64,000 bases of DNA from Saprospiraceae bacterium (GCA_020629715.1 JAHDCU010000002.1:62001-126000); one strand, 5' to 3'; positions 1 to 10,499 are shown, counted from the first letter of the stretch. Notes: generated by a model from the sequence alone, not told the origin. Translations and numbers: made by a program.

Positions 1-508
1 CCGTGATTTCGTTGATATCTTCTACTGGTCTGAATTCTAGACCAGCTTGTTGTCTTGCTAGCGCTTTAAGGTAAGTACCTGGATATTGTTCTTTAGATTT
101 TTCAGCTTGTTGTAAATCGGTCAACAAATGATCAGGCGCTTCTACAGAGGGCATTTCATTTTGATGATCAAATCCTTCTTGTCTCTTTTGAAAAGATGCA
201 GCCATCACGAAAATGGCTTTGCCATGCTGGATCGCGGTTACTCTTCTAGTTGAAAAACTACCACCATCTCTGAGTTTTTGAACTTGATAAACAATCGGTT
301 TTTCCACATCACCTGGAAGTATAAAATAACCATGAAATGAATGAGCGAATCGATCATCAGCTACAGTTCGATACGCGGCATTTAAAGATTGTCCAAGCAC
401 TTGACCGCCAAATACTCTTCGCCAAGGAGTCTTATAACTTTGTCCACGATAAAGACAATCTTCTAACTCTTCTAAGGTGATGAGATCGATGATTTCATCC
501 AAATTCAT
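1..508 (-). CDS. tesB: acyl-CoA thioesterase II (TesB-like), C-terminus beyond the window
   Basis: Partial gene: the N-terminal 169 codons are present and the C-terminus lies outside the left edge. The translation starts MNLDEIIDLITLEELE and contains the hot-dog signature around YRGQSYKTPWRRVFGGQVLG, followed by SLNAAYRTV and the FHGYFILPGD stretch, all typical of the first hot-dog domain of TesB. This family hydrolyses medium- and long-chain acyl-CoA to free acid and CoA in the cytoplasm. The catalytic Asp/Thr/Gln of TesB sit in the missing half, so activity cannot be judged. The start is taken at 508; an in-frame ATG at 517 would add three residues. It lies 15 bp downstream of an enoyl-CoA hydratase gene on the same strand and is probably the last visible member of that operon. 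Confidence 0.85.
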   Translation of the reverse strand, partial: MNLDEIIDLITLEELEDCLYRGQSYKTPWRRVFGGQVLGQSLNAAYRTVADDRFAHSFHGYFILPGDVEKPIVYQVQKLRDGGSFSTRRVTAIQHGKAIFVMAASFQKRQEGFDHQNEMPSVEAPDHLLTDLQQAEKSKEQYPGTYLKALARQQAGLEFRPVEDINEIT

Positions 509-523
509 GATGTGCATACATGC

Positions 524-1327
524 TTATTTTGATCTATAATCCTGAAAATTTCCAGGTCTCTTTTGCATACCAGAATAAACGGCTTCTAGTTGATTTGGTT
601 TTTTCATAACACGATCTTGCAATTCTGACTCTAGCATATAACCGTCTTTCTCATTTAAATATGGAGCTGTATTAAACAAGCGCTTCGCTTCTACCATAGC
701 ACTTGGACTCTTAGCTGAGATTTCTTTTGCAAGTTTCAGCGCATCTTCTAGAGGATTTTCTGAAGCATGAGTAGCAAAACCATAAGAAACAGCTTCTTGA
801 CCACTGAATACTCGATGCGTATAAGTCAGTTCTTTCACAATATCTTCTCTAACGTTGTGCCTCCAAAGCTGAGATCCTGCCATATCTGGAATCAATCCCC
901 ATTTCATTTCCATAATGCTTAATCTCGTATCAGGATGTATGTATTTGATATCTGCTCCAGACATAATCTGTAAACCACCCCCAAAAGCAACACCATGAAT
1001 CGCTGCAATGACTGGTATATCGATAGATCTCCACTTATAAGCGACAGCTTGCCAGGTATTGACCATGCCATGTGTCCGCTCAGATAGGGGAGTCTCCATC
1101 ATTTCGTTTGGAGTAGTAAACATCGAAAGATCTAATCCAGCACAGAAACCTTTTCCATTTCCATGCAGTACGACTACTCGTACACTTGGATTTGCTTGAA
1201 TTTCATCAGCGGCATTTATGATGGCCTTAAACATGGCTTCATCCAAAGCATTCAGTTTGTCGGCTCTATTTAAGGTAACCGTAGCCACATGATCTTCGAT
1301 ATCAATCAAAACTCGATTTTGATTCAT
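524..1327 (-). CDS. crotonase-family enoyl-CoA hydratase/isomerase
   Basis: 267 aa, a single crotonase domain. The oxyanion-hole motifs are visible: GKGFCAGLDLS (about residues 58-68) and AAIHGVAFGGGLQ (108-120). Of the two hydratase glutamates, the first position (GGGxE) is Gln120 while the second is Glu140 in SIMEMKWG. Asp148 in GLIPDMAG lines up with the extra aspartate of dienoyl-CoA isomerases (ECH1 type). From family knowledge, this pattern fits an isomerase or a specialised member better than classical crotonase. The start codon overlaps the stop of the upstream FAD-oxidoreductase gene by 4 bp (ATGA type), so the two are probably translationally coupled. The assignment to the superfamily is secure; the exact reaction is inference. 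Confidence 0.88.
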   Translation of the reverse strand: MNQNRVLIDIEDHVATVTLNRADKLNALDEAMFKAIINAADEIQANPSVRVVVLHGNGKGFCAGLDLSMFTTPNEMMETPLSERTHGMVNTWQAVAYKWRSIDIPVIAAIHGVAFGGGLQIMSGADIKYIHPDTRLSIMEMKWGLIPDMAGSQLWRHNVREDIVKELTYTHRVFSGQEAVSYGFATHASENPLEDALKLAKEISAKSPSAMVEAKRLFNTAPYLNEKDGYMLESELQDRVMKKPNQLEAVYSGMQKRPGNFQDYRSK

Positions 1328-2712
1328 AGGTCAAATATTTTTCCTTGGTTTAAAATGTTATTGGGGTCTAAGGTTCTTTTTAAAGTTTTCATGAGAGCTA
1401 TTTCGCTTTCAGATTTTGATATTCCTAGATATGCTTTCTTATGTACTCCGATGCCATGTTCAGCAGAAACGGAGCCGTTAAGTTCTTGAAGATTTTGATA
1501 GATGATGTCATTTATTTCATTGATGATGGTATCATTTTGTTCAGATTTACCAACTATGAAATGAATGTTTCCATCTGCGACATGACCAAATGTGACTACT
1601 TTTTCAACTTTTGGATGGTGATTTAAATCTTCTAGAATTCGATCGACTTCCTTTCCAATCTTTCCAATCGGAATACTGATATCAAAATGTTGATCATGTT
1701 GACATTGCGAAGCTGATACATGTACATCCTCTCTAATTTTCCAAAACCACTCAAGGTCTGATTCGGATTGAGCGAGTACGGCATCTTCAATCAAATTATT
1801 TTCCATAGTTTGTTCTAAAAGTTTAGAAAGCCTATCCAAATCTTGTTGATAATCACTCCCTAAACCTTCAATAAGAACATAATATTTAAACTCTTGACTC
1901 ATTGGTGGTTTAACCAATGACGGTGGAGAAGTAGCCGTTTTGTAAAAGTTATTCCACATCAACTCGAACCCCGACAAGGTACCCGACATACCTGAATCAA
2001 AATGCTTTAATAATTTAATGACATGTTCATAATGGTTGACTCCGAGCAAAGCACTGACTCTACTAGAAGGTTTTTCTCTTAGCTTTAATACTGCTTTTGT
2101 AATGATGCCTAATGTACCTTCACTTCCCATGAATAGCTGCTTCAGATCGTAGCCTGAGTTATCTTTTATAATTTTTCTTAGGTTTGAAAGTATGGTGCCA
2201 TCAGCCAAAACAACCTCTAAACCTAATACCTGCTCTTTAGCCATCCCATATCGGAGTACTCGAAGCCCACCCGCATTTGTTGATAGAATACCCCCAATCT
2301 GTGCAGAGCCCTTTGCTCCGAAGTTTAATGGAAATATTAATTGTTTCTCTGCAGCAGCTTCATGTACTTGTTGTAGTATAGTTCCAGCTTCTACAGTGAT
2401 AGTACGAGCATCTTCATCCAGCTCGATAATTTTATTCATTTTAGCCAGTGAGATAACTACACAATCAGATTCTGTCTCAGTACCACCGACTAAATTTGTC
2501 CGACCGCCATGCACAACTACTGCGATGTCTTTATCATTAAGAGTTTTTAAGCAGTATGATAATTGATCAATATTTTCAGGTGTAATCAAGAGGCTTGCAT
2601 TTAATCCCTCTTGCATTTTCCAGATATGAGTATAATGATCGCGAAGTGCAGAACCAGAAGTAAAAATTGCCTCAGGCATGACTTCGAGTAGTGTTTCGAG
2701 CTTTTTATTCAT
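1324..2712 (-). CDS. GlcD-type FAD-binding oxidoreductase (2-hydroxyacid dehydrogenase family)
   Basis: 462 aa. The N-terminal FAD_binding_4 domain shows VVVHGGRTNLVGGTE (66-80), then FGAKGSAQIGG and STNAGGLRVLRYG (about 131-156), and FMGSEGTLGI. The C-terminal FAD-oxidase_C domain has FGHVADGNIHF and VSAEHGIG near the end. Relatives include glycolate/D-lactate dehydrogenase (GlcD, Dld) and D-2-hydroxyglutarate dehydrogenase, which oxidise 2-hydroxy acids with FAD and pass electrons to a quinone or flavoprotein. The length suits GlcD/D2HGDH. No GlcE or Fe-S partner is next to it. Its placement among acyl-CoA genes suggests a hydroxy-acid substrate arising from lipid breakdown, but the substrate is unknown. 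Confidence 0.85.
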   Translation of the reverse strand: MNKKLETLLEVMPEAIFTSGSALRDHYTHIWKMQEGLNASLLITPENIDQLSYCLKTLNDKDIAVVVHGGRTNLVGGTETESDCVVISLAKMNKIIELDEDARTITVEAGTILQQVHEAAAEKQLIFPLNFGAKGSAQIGGILSTNAGGLRVLRYGMAKEQVLGLEVVLADGTILSNLRKIIKDNSGYDLKQLFMGSEGTLGIITKAVLKLREKPSSRVSALLGVNHYEHVIKLLKHFDSGMSGTLSGFELMWNNFYKTATSPPSLVKPPMSQEFKYYVLIEGLGSDYQQDLDRLSKLLEQTMENNLIEDAVLAQSESDLEWFWKIREDVHVSASQCQHDQHFDISIPIGKIGKEVDRILEDLNHHPKVEKVVTFGHVADGNIHFIVGKSEQNDTIINEINDIIYQNLQELNGSVSAEHGIGVHKKAYLGISKSESEIALMKTLKRTLDPNNILNQGKIFDL

Positions 2713-2824
2713 TTTACGTAAAAATACCTATTCTTTTATTCATCAACTTTAATCAAGCTTATCGCCAATTAATTTTTATAGTTTTATTTTAGATGATCAG
2801 CAAGAATTATAAAAGGAGTGTTGG

Positions 2825-2851
2825 AAAGGTGTCATCAAGACGCCTTTTTTT
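2825..2851. terminator. hairpin with T-run after the quinone oxidoreductase gene
   Basis: AAAGGTGTC and GACGCCTTT form a stem of about 9 bp (one G-T wobble) around the loop ATCAA. On the + strand it is followed by a T-run, while both flanking genes are on the minus strand, where only three T follow. It may act as a weak terminator or be incidental. It ends inside the stop codon of the minus-strand gene at 2850-3827. Confidence 0.35.
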
Positions 2852-3827
2852 AATTCATGGTAATTACAATTTTTCCTTTTACTTTTCTATCCATCATATA
2901 GCTCAATGCTTCTGGTGCATCTTCGAGTTTAAATCTCTTATCTATGCGAGGTTTCAATTCTCCTCGCTGAAGCATTTGAAATAACTCCATACTATTCTTC
3001 ATATTTAGAGATGGATTTCTTTGTGCAAAACTTCCCCAGAAAACGCCAATTATGGAACACCCCTTCAGTAAAGGTAGATTAATCGGAATCTTAGGAATTT
3101 CACCTGCCGTGAAGCCTACTACAAGCAGTCGCCCATTCCATCCACAAGCACGTAAAGCCTGCTCTGTATAATCACCTCCTACTGGATCAAATATTACATC
3201 AGCGCCATTTCCATTCGTAAGCTCTTTGATTCTAGCTTTAAGGTTTTCCTTGGTATAATTTATAAGTTCATCTGCACCGTGTTTCTTACACATGTCTAAT
3301 TTTTCTTGGTTGGATGCACAAGCAATCACTCTAGCCCCCATAGTTTTAGCAATCTCTACAGCTGCAAGACCTACACCACCTGAAGCACCTAATATAACCA
3401 ATGTTTCATCTTTTTGTAGTTGTGCCCGGTCTTTTAGTGCATGAAAGGATGTACCATAAGCTAACATAAATGATGATGCCAAATCAAAGTCCATTTGTGG
3501 AGGCTTTGGAAAAATAGATTTGTAATGAACGGCTACCTCTTCAGCAAACCCTCCGAAAGGAATAAAACCTATAATATCGTCTCCCACTTTATATCCTTTT
3601 ACTTGATCACCTATCTCCATGATGGTACCAGCAATATCACTACCTGGAGAAAAGGGCAAATCTGGTTTAAACTGATACTTCCCTTGAATAATTAAGGTAT
3701 CCGGAAAGTTAACAGAGCATGCCTTGATTTTGACTTTAACCTCATTGGCTTTGATAGTAGGAGATTCTATATCAAGATATTGAAGAAGCTCTGGCCCTCC
3801 TAGTTGGTCGCATATTATAGCTTTCAT
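2850..3827 (-). CDS. NADPH:quinone oxidoreductase-like MDR-family reductase
   Basis: 325 aa, zinc-independent medium-chain dehydrogenase/reductase. The N-terminal GroES-like part contains KACSVNFPDTLIIQGKYQ and LPFSPGSDIAGTI. The Rossmann fold shows VILGASGGVGLAAVEIAK (about 145-162) and the GADVIFDPVGG segment. There is no structural-zinc cysteine cluster, consistent with the QOR branch. Members reduce quinones, enones or enoyl-CoA thioesters with NADPH in the cytosol. The gene starts 9 bp after the phosphotransferase gene and is followed by a 137-bp gap before the FAD enzyme, so the operon may be divided here. Given the cluster, an enoyl-CoA-type substrate is possible, but this is inference. 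Confidence 0.87.
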   Translation of the reverse strand: MKAIICDQLGGPELLQYLDIESPTIKANEVKVKIKACSVNFPDTLIIQGKYQFKPDLPFSPGSDIAGTIMEIGDQVKGYKVGDDIIGFIPFGGFAEEVAVHYKSIFPKPPQMDFDLASSFMLAYGTSFHALKDRAQLQKDETLVILGASGGVGLAAVEIAKTMGARVIACASNQEKLDMCKKHGADELINYTKENLKARIKELTNGNGADVIFDPVGGDYTEQALRACGWNGRLLVVGFTAGEIPKIPINLPLLKGCSIIGVFWGSFAQRNPSLNMKNSMELFQMLQRGELKPRIDKRFKLEDAPEALSYMMDRKVKGKIVITMN

Positions 3828-3836
3828 ATCGATTTT

Positions 3837-4895
3837 TTAAAAAAGGTTTTCAATTTTATTTTTCTCTATAGCCTGATGTGCCACCATACAAAGTAACTCG
3901 CTTGCCTGTTCAAGACTGGCAAATTTTGGATTATCAGTAAAGCCATGCTTATATCTATAGAATATCTGCTGAGCAATAACAGCGATTTTAAAAAGCCCAT
4001 AAGCATAATAGAAAGTGAGATGTTCTATATTTCTACCAGACTTTATAGCATACATCTCTACGATTTCTGATCGACTTGGATTACCATCCATGATCGTAGG
4101 AGAGGGTATACCCTGAATAATCAAAGGGCCATCTGACTTCATTGTCCAGTAGCCAAGCGTAGTACCTAGATCCATCATTGGATCTCCTAGAGTACACATC
4201 TCCCAATCTAGCACCGCGCTGATCGACTGCCATTGATTATTTTCAAATACGACATTATCATATTTAAAGTCATTGTGAATGAGTGAATGATCGTAATGAT
4301 TTGGTTTATTGGCGTCCATCCAAGACATCACTATATCCGCCGCCTTTACATCTTTTGTCTTTGCTTTTAAATACTGCTTGCCCCAGTTGAGTACTTGCCG
4401 TTCGACATATCCTTGTGGCTTACCGAGATCGGACAATGTTGAATTTTTATAATCAAAAGCATGTAATCTTACTAAACAGTCCAACCATGTATTGGAAATT
4501 GTTTTAAAATCGGTACTAGAAACCTTCTTGCTTTTAGCCTCTTTTAAGTTTAATACAATACCATCAACTTTTTCCATTAAATAAAAATCAGATCCCATGA
4601 TATTGTGATCATCACAAAAATGGATTGGCTTAGGTGCAAGATTACTTTCGTTCTTTAATCCAGTCAATACACGATACTCTCGCCACATGTCATGCCCCCT
4701 TTTGATCGCTCCTTTTGGGGGCTTTCTGAGCACAAATTCTTGGTCTCCTATCTCTAATAGAAAAGTCAAATTCGAAAAACCATTAGAGTATTGAGTTACA
4801 TTAAATTCTGAGTGAATATCTGAGATAATCCCTTGATTACTCAAGTAGTTTTTTAATGTATCTTTTGAAAAATGATCGTTTATATCTACTGACAT
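3837..4895 (-). CDS. APH-family phosphotransferase, ACAD10/ACAD11 kinase-domain type
   Basis: 352 aa, a single APH/choline-kinase fold. Seen: FVLRKPPKGAIKRGHDMWRE near the ATP site (the lysine-containing strand), the Brenner-type catalytic loop LIHNDFKYDNVVF, and the metal-binding segment LDWEMCTLGDPMMDLG. This KPP...LLP-like arrangement is typical of the kinase domain fused to acyl-CoA dehydrogenase in ACAD10/11 and of free-standing bacterial relatives next to beta-oxidation genes. In ACAD10/11 and in the levulinate (Lva) pathway such kinases phosphorylate the hydroxyl of a hydroxyacyl-CoA. No acyl-CoA dehydrogenase is visible in the window, so that partner would have to be elsewhere. It lies 61 bp downstream of the MaoC gene. 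Confidence 0.85.
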   Translation of the reverse strand: MSVDINDHFSKDTLKNYLSNQGIISDIHSEFNVTQYSNGFSNLTFLLEIGDQEFVLRKPPKGAIKRGHDMWREYRVLTGLKNESNLAPKPIHFCDDHNIMGSDFYLMEKVDGIVLNLKEAKSKKVSSTDFKTISNTWLDCLVRLHAFDYKNSTLSDLGKPQGYVERQVLNWGKQYLKAKTKDVKAADIVMSWMDANKPNHYDHSLIHNDFKYDNVVFENNQWQSISAVLDWEMCTLGDPMMDLGTTLGYWTMKSDGPLIIQGIPSPTIMDGNPSRSEIVEMYAIKSGRNIEHLTFYYAYGLFKIAVIAQQIFYRYKHGFTDNPKFASLEQASELLCMVAHQAIEKNKIENLF

Positions 4896-4956
4896 GTATT
4901 AATAAATCTAGTGATGTTTCGAATAGTTGAGTTAAATATTTTTTTTCTGACGCTAA

Positions 4957-5430
4957 TTAAAAGTAACCAATGCCAATCCATTCGGCTACACAAGCTGGCT
5001 TACTCTGTCCATTGATTTCAATAGACAATTCCATTTTATACTTGGCTCCTCCATCAAATGTTTCAAAATTTATCAGCTTAAACCTACCGCGTATTTCATT
5101 ATCTACCATTACAGCATTCATAAATCTGATCTTATCGAAACCATAATTTACACCCATTTTCAAATTTCCAATTGTTAAACATTCTTCTAGAAATTTAGAA
5201 GCCATGGAAAGGATCAAAAATCCATGTGCTATTGGTTTTTTATAGGGTGATTCTTTTTGTGATCTTACTGGATCCGTATGTATCCATTGTTCATCTTTTG
5301 TAACGGTAGCAAAAGTATTGATCATCGTTTGATCTATTTTTATCCATGGTGATACTCCTAGCTCTTGTCCAATGAATGTATCAAGCTCTATAAGCGAGTT
5401 AACTAAAGTCTTATATTGATCTGTTTGCAT
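4957..5430 (-). CDS. MaoC-family hydratase, (R)-specific enoyl-CoA hydratase type
   Basis: 157 aa hot-dog protein. The hydratase-2 signature is visible as FATVTKDEQWIHTDPVR followed by PYKKPIAHGFLILSMAS: the catalytic Asp and His in DxxxxH and the IAHGF segment are conserved. The KIRFMNAVMVDNEIRGRF strand follows, as in PhaJ/MaoC proteins. It hydrates trans-2-enoyl-CoA to (R)-3-hydroxyacyl-CoA in the cytoplasm. It is 12 bp downstream of an SDR gene, which would be a natural partner oxidising or reducing the (R)-3-hydroxyacyl product. Confidence 0.9.
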   Translation of the reverse strand: MQTDQYKTLVNSLIELDTFIGQELGVSPWIKIDQTMINTFATVTKDEQWIHTDPVRSQKESPYKKPIAHGFLILSMASKFLEECLTIGNLKMGVNYGFDKIRFMNAVMVDNEIRGRFKLINFETFDGGAKYKMELSIEINGQSKPACVAEWIGIGYF

Positions 5431-5442
5431 GTCTAGTCTCGA

Positions 5443-6189
5443 TTAAGATGGATAAGCACCTCCATTGGCATGTAGTGTGATGCCACTTACAAATTGAGCT
5501 TCTTTAGATGCTAAAAAAAGATAACAATAACCCATATCTTGTGGAGTACCAATTCTTCCCATTGGTATCATTTTTATCCCTGACTCAACGACATGATCAG
5601 GCATGGCATCCGTCATATCTGATTTTACAAATCCTGGTGCTACACAATTGACCGTGATTCCATATCGTCCAACTTCTTTGCATAATGCTCGTGTAAATCC
5701 TTGGATGGCCGCTTTAGTTGCACAGTAATTGGTTTGTCCAAAAGCTCCTGCCGAGGCATTAATAGATGATGCGGATATAATACGTCCATAACCAGCTTCT
5801 TTCATAATAGGCAATATCGCCTTGGTCGTAACGTATAGCGAATTAAGATTGACATTGATAACACTATTCCACTCATCATCAGACATCTTTTGAAATGATC
5901 TATCTCTGATGATACCAGCGTTGTTTATCATTATATCTATTCTACCAAACTTGGAATTTATCTTCTCGACGGCTGACTCTACACTCTCTTTGGACGTAAC
6001 ATCTACTTTCTGAAAGAAAATCTCATATCCATCATTAGTCAGTCTATCAGCGACCTCTTTTCCTCTATCCAATACGTCCCACAATACGACTCGAGCACCT
6101 GCATTGCAGAATACTTCGCATATTCCTTCTCCTATTCCTTTGGCTCCTCCTGTAATAATGGCTACTTGACCTTTTAGACTGAATATCAT
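5443..6189 (-). CDS. SDR-family 3-oxoacyl reductase (FabG/PhaB-like)
   Basis: 248 aa classical short-chain dehydrogenase. The cofactor motif is TGGAKGIGEGI (residues about 14-24), followed by NNAGI, the catalytic Ser in SASSINASAG, and NYCATKAA with the Tyr-x-x-x-Lys pair intact. The C-terminus FVSGITLHANGGAYPS is FabG-like. An Asp (LWDVLDRG) after the second strand hints at NAD(H) preference. It should interconvert 3-oxoacyl and (R)-3-hydroxyacyl thioesters. Its neighbours, MaoC downstream and a second SDR upstream (21 bp), support a role in acyl-CoA rather than membrane fatty-acid synthesis. Confidence 0.88.
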   Translation of the reverse strand: MIFSLKGQVAIITGGAKGIGEGICEVFCNAGARVVLWDVLDRGKEVADRLTNDGYEIFFQKVDVTSKESVESAVEKINSKFGRIDIMINNAGIIRDRSFQKMSDDEWNSVINVNLNSLYVTTKAILPIMKEAGYGRIISASSINASAGAFGQTNYCATKAAIQGFTRALCKEVGRYGITVNCVAPGFVKSDMTDAMPDHVVESGIKMIPMGRIGTPQDMGYCYLFLASKEAQFVSGITLHANGGAYPS

Positions 6190-6210
6190 GATTTATTGTT
6201 TTATTGGTTA

Positions 6211-7029
6211 TTACTTGGCTAGATCTCTTAATGTATGAATTAGCTTCATGCTTCCCAATGCTAGATGATCCATACCATCGACATACATGGTGATACCACT
6301 TATGTAGCTAGATAATGGACTCGATAAAAACATCACGGCATTAGCTATATCTTCTATCTCTCCAAGTCTATTCATTAGGTTTTCTTTTTCAAAATCCGTA
6401 AAATAGGCTTTGATCTGATCTGGATAGGTATCTAAACCTGAAGAACGAATAATACCAGGCGCAATAGCGTTAAGTCTGATTCCGTACGATGACCATTCTT
6501 GAGCTAGACTTTTAGTCATGTTTTCGACTCCTGCTCTTGCTGCCGCAGTATGTGCCATACCAGGTAATCCTCTTATGACGGAAGCGATTATATTGACTAC
6601 ATTACCGCTTTGCTGAGGGATCATGAAGTATTTCGCAATGGCTTGCGTCATGTGGAATGTTCCATTTAGATTGTTATTTATAACCGCATTCCATCCATTG
6701 GAGCTCATCCATTCTGCAGGTGCTGGAAACTGGCCGCCAGCATTATTGATCAGTATATCAACATGCCCCATCTGCTTTTGTATAAAATTACATAGTCCAT
6801 CGACATGATCTATATCTCGTATATCGCAAGGATAATGATAACAGACACCATAATCATTTAATTCATTAGCAGCCTTTTCCAGTAGATCCTTTTTTCTAGA
6901 ACAAATAATTACCTCTGCTCCTAGGTTGAGGTATCTTTTAGCGATGCCGTATCCTATACCGCTCCTTCCACCACTGACTAATACTTTTTTATTTTTGAAT
7001 AGCTCTTTATGATATAATTCCTTGCTCAT
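6211..7029 (-). CDS. SDR-family enoyl-CoA reductase, PECR/DECR-like
   Basis: 272 aa. The N-terminal nucleotide-binding motif is SGGRSGIGYGIA (19-30), with Arg-rich ICSRKKD after the second strand suggesting NADPH. NNAGGQFPAP (95-104) and the GWNAVINNNLNGTF segment resemble 2,4-dienoyl-CoA and peroxisomal trans-2-enoyl-CoA reductases. The usual Tyr-x-x-x-Lys is replaced: the stretch HTAAARAGVENMTKSLA has Thr161 and Arg165 at those positions, as in the AARAGV motif of PECR. This supports a reductase acting on unsaturated acyl-CoA rather than a hydroxyacyl dehydrogenase. It starts 4 bp after the upstream lipoprotein gene. Confidence 0.83.
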   Translation of the reverse strand: MSKELYHKELFKNKKVLVSGGRSGIGYGIAKRYLNLGAEVIICSRKKDLLEKAANELNDYGVCYHYPCDIRDIDHVDGLCNFIQKQMGHVDILINNAGGQFPAPAEWMSSNGWNAVINNNLNGTFHMTQAIAKYFMIPQQSGNVVNIIASVIRGLPGMAHTAAARAGVENMTKSLAQEWSSYGIRLNAIAPGIIRSSGLDTYPDQIKAYFTDFEKENLMNRLGEIEDIANAVMFLSSPLSSYISGITMYVDGMDHLALGSMKLIHTLRDLAK

Positions 7030-7033
7030 TATC

Positions 7034-7939
7034 TCAATTTAATGGTTCGTATTTTATAATTCTTCCTGGCTTACTCTTATTTCCTTCCGAGCATAAAAAA
7101 AGAGTACCATGATTGGAAAAACAAATGCCCTCAATCTGAGGGTATAATTTCTTATCAAGTAAAGAAACCAATTTTACAATTCTATTGACATCGAGCACCA
7201 CGATCATATTCCCTCTTGCCGACGTAATATAAGTCTCTTTAGTGATGGGGTGAATACAAATACCAGAAGGTGAAAACTGTTTAATCTGTTTAGATATTTT
7301 ATCCGCAATGTCGAAACCGATCTGAGCTTTATATTGGTTAAGTAGCTCATCATCAGTTATCAATATTTCGGTAGAAAGCTCTTTTGTTTGGAGATCAAAT
7401 TTATAAATGGCCTTGCTATTCGTTCCTTTTCGTCCCAAAACAAAGCCTTTCCCTGCGAGAAGCAGAGCTTTTGATTTTTCATCATAACATAGTCCTTCAA
7501 TATTATTATTTTTAGAAAGTGTAGTATTGTACTGTTCTCCACTTGTGAGATTATAAATAGTACCGTTGCTTTTTGCAATAAATAAATTTTCTCCTACGTG
7601 ACATATACCCTCGTAGTCTCCACGCTCTAGCGCTTTCCATGAATCAATTATAGATCCATTTTTCTCATCAATCGTATAGATAGTACCCACTTCGTCGTTA
7701 TGACAATACATAACATTTTGTCTAGTATCGAAAGTGAGACCAGAAATTTCTTTCAGCTTTTTAGGCAAGTCAAATACGCTCGCAGGATTATCGTAGTCAT
7801 AGGCTCCGAATGGTTTAGATTGATCAATTTCAAAATCAACAGTATCATTTTTCTCCAGAGAAGCATTTTTGCATGAAAAAATAATCAACCCAGCTATGCA
7901 GATGAGCAAAACCATAATATGTAGCTGACTTCTACGCAT
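7034..7939 (-). CDS. lipoprotein with SdiA-regulated-type beta-propeller
   Basis: 301 aa. A hydrophobic signal (LLICIAGLIIFSC) ends in a lipobox with Cys at about position 23, so an envelope lipoprotein is likely. The body contains LKEISGLTFD, the YCHNDEVGTIYTID blade and RGDYEGICHVGENLFIAKSNG, which match the SdiA-regulated domain family, whose function is unknown and which folds as a propeller. HPITKETYITSARGN and QIEGICFSNHGTLFLCSEG are later blades. It heads the minus-strand lipid cluster with only 4 bp to the next gene, though its own role in that pathway is unclear. No clear -7 box was found within the 209-bp upstream gap on this strand. Confidence 0.75.
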   Translation of the reverse strand: MRRSQLHIMVLLICIAGLIIFSCKNASLEKNDTVDFEIDQSKPFGAYDYDNPASVFDLPKKLKEISGLTFDTRQNVMYCHNDEVGTIYTIDEKNGSIIDSWKALERGDYEGICHVGENLFIAKSNGTIYNLTSGEQYNTTLSKNNNIEGLCYDEKSKALLLAGKGFVLGRKGTNSKAIYKFDLQTKELSTEILITDDELLNQYKAQIGFDIADKISKQIKQFSPSGICIHPITKETYITSARGNMIVVLDVNRIVKLVSLLDKKLYPQIEGICFSNHGTLFLCSEGNKSKPGRIIKYEPLN

Positions 7940-8103
7940 CTATTGAAATGATATTTCGCTGACCATATGTTGATATTTAACTTCTCGCAAAATGGCAATA
8001 ATTTAACTCAGAGTATAGTTTTTGACTCAAAGAATTGAAAACTAATTTCACATCATTACCTTTAAGCACAATATTATAATTAACAATTTGGTGAATACCA
8101 TGT

Positions 8104-8111
8104 TAAGTTTG
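8104..8111 (+). promoter_or_regulatory. probable -7 box of fadH
   Basis: TAAGTTTG matches the Bacteroidota -7 consensus TAnnTTTG exactly, 37 bp before the fadH ATG. A TTTG at 8087-8090 is present, but the 13-bp spacer is shorter than usual, so the -33 element is uncertain. Confidence 0.4.
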
Positions 8112-8145
8112 GGTTTGTAACCTAAGCTAAAAATCTAAATCTTAA

Positions 8146-10182
<2,037 letters not shown>

Positions 10183-10433
10183 GTTATAGATGTCCTTTTG
10201 TCATGAAACAAAAGAACCAAAAATCCCGCCTTGCCGACGAGGCAGGTCTAGGCTGTATTCGTTTCTTAACGCTACGTTGAAATTAAAATCCTGAACAAAA
10301 AAAAATCGCCATAAGATTTTTAGTTTTACTTAGCGTTACAGATTATTGTAGTCTAGCCGATTCTATTATACATTAGTTCAACTCAAACAGTATTTTGTTC
10401 TATACGGATTTTAAATCCTTCTCTGCTAAAATG
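10183..10433. repeat. structured intergenic element, possible dispersed repeat
   Basis: No gene is seen in the 317 bp between the convergent fadH and yajC. The stretch has several exact inverted repeats: CTTTTGT/ACAAAAG (10195-10201/10208-10214), TAACGCTA/TAGCGTTA (10267-10274/10331-10338) and TTAAAATCC/GGATTTTAA (10283-10291/10406-10414), plus a GC-rich hairpin near 10230-10250 (TTGCC/GGCAG). From memory, the GAAACAAAAGAACC and AACGCTACGTTGAAATT words recur between genes in Bacteroidota. Only one copy is in this window, so its repeat status is unproven. Confidence 0.4.
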
Positions 10434-10489
10434 AATAAGGCCGACATCTCGTGAGACAAGAGATGAGGGGTAGTGCTTATCACCTTATT
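10434..10489. terminator. nested inverted repeat between convergent fadH and yajC
   Basis: The outer arms AATAAGG (10434-10440) and CCTTATT (10483-10489) enclose inner arms CATCTC (10445-10450) and GAGATG (10460-10465). It sits 10 bp after the yajC stop on the minus strand. No clean T-run follows, so it could be a terminator, an mRNA 3' stabiliser or part of the preceding element. Confidence 0.4.
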
Positions 10490-10499
10490 ATTGGAATTT

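Noticed and set aside
2192-2566. 124-aa + strand ORF inside the FAD oxidoreductase gene
   Set aside because: Composition (Ser/Pro/Cys-rich) and position show it is the antisense shadow of the conserved FAD-binding domain coding sequence.
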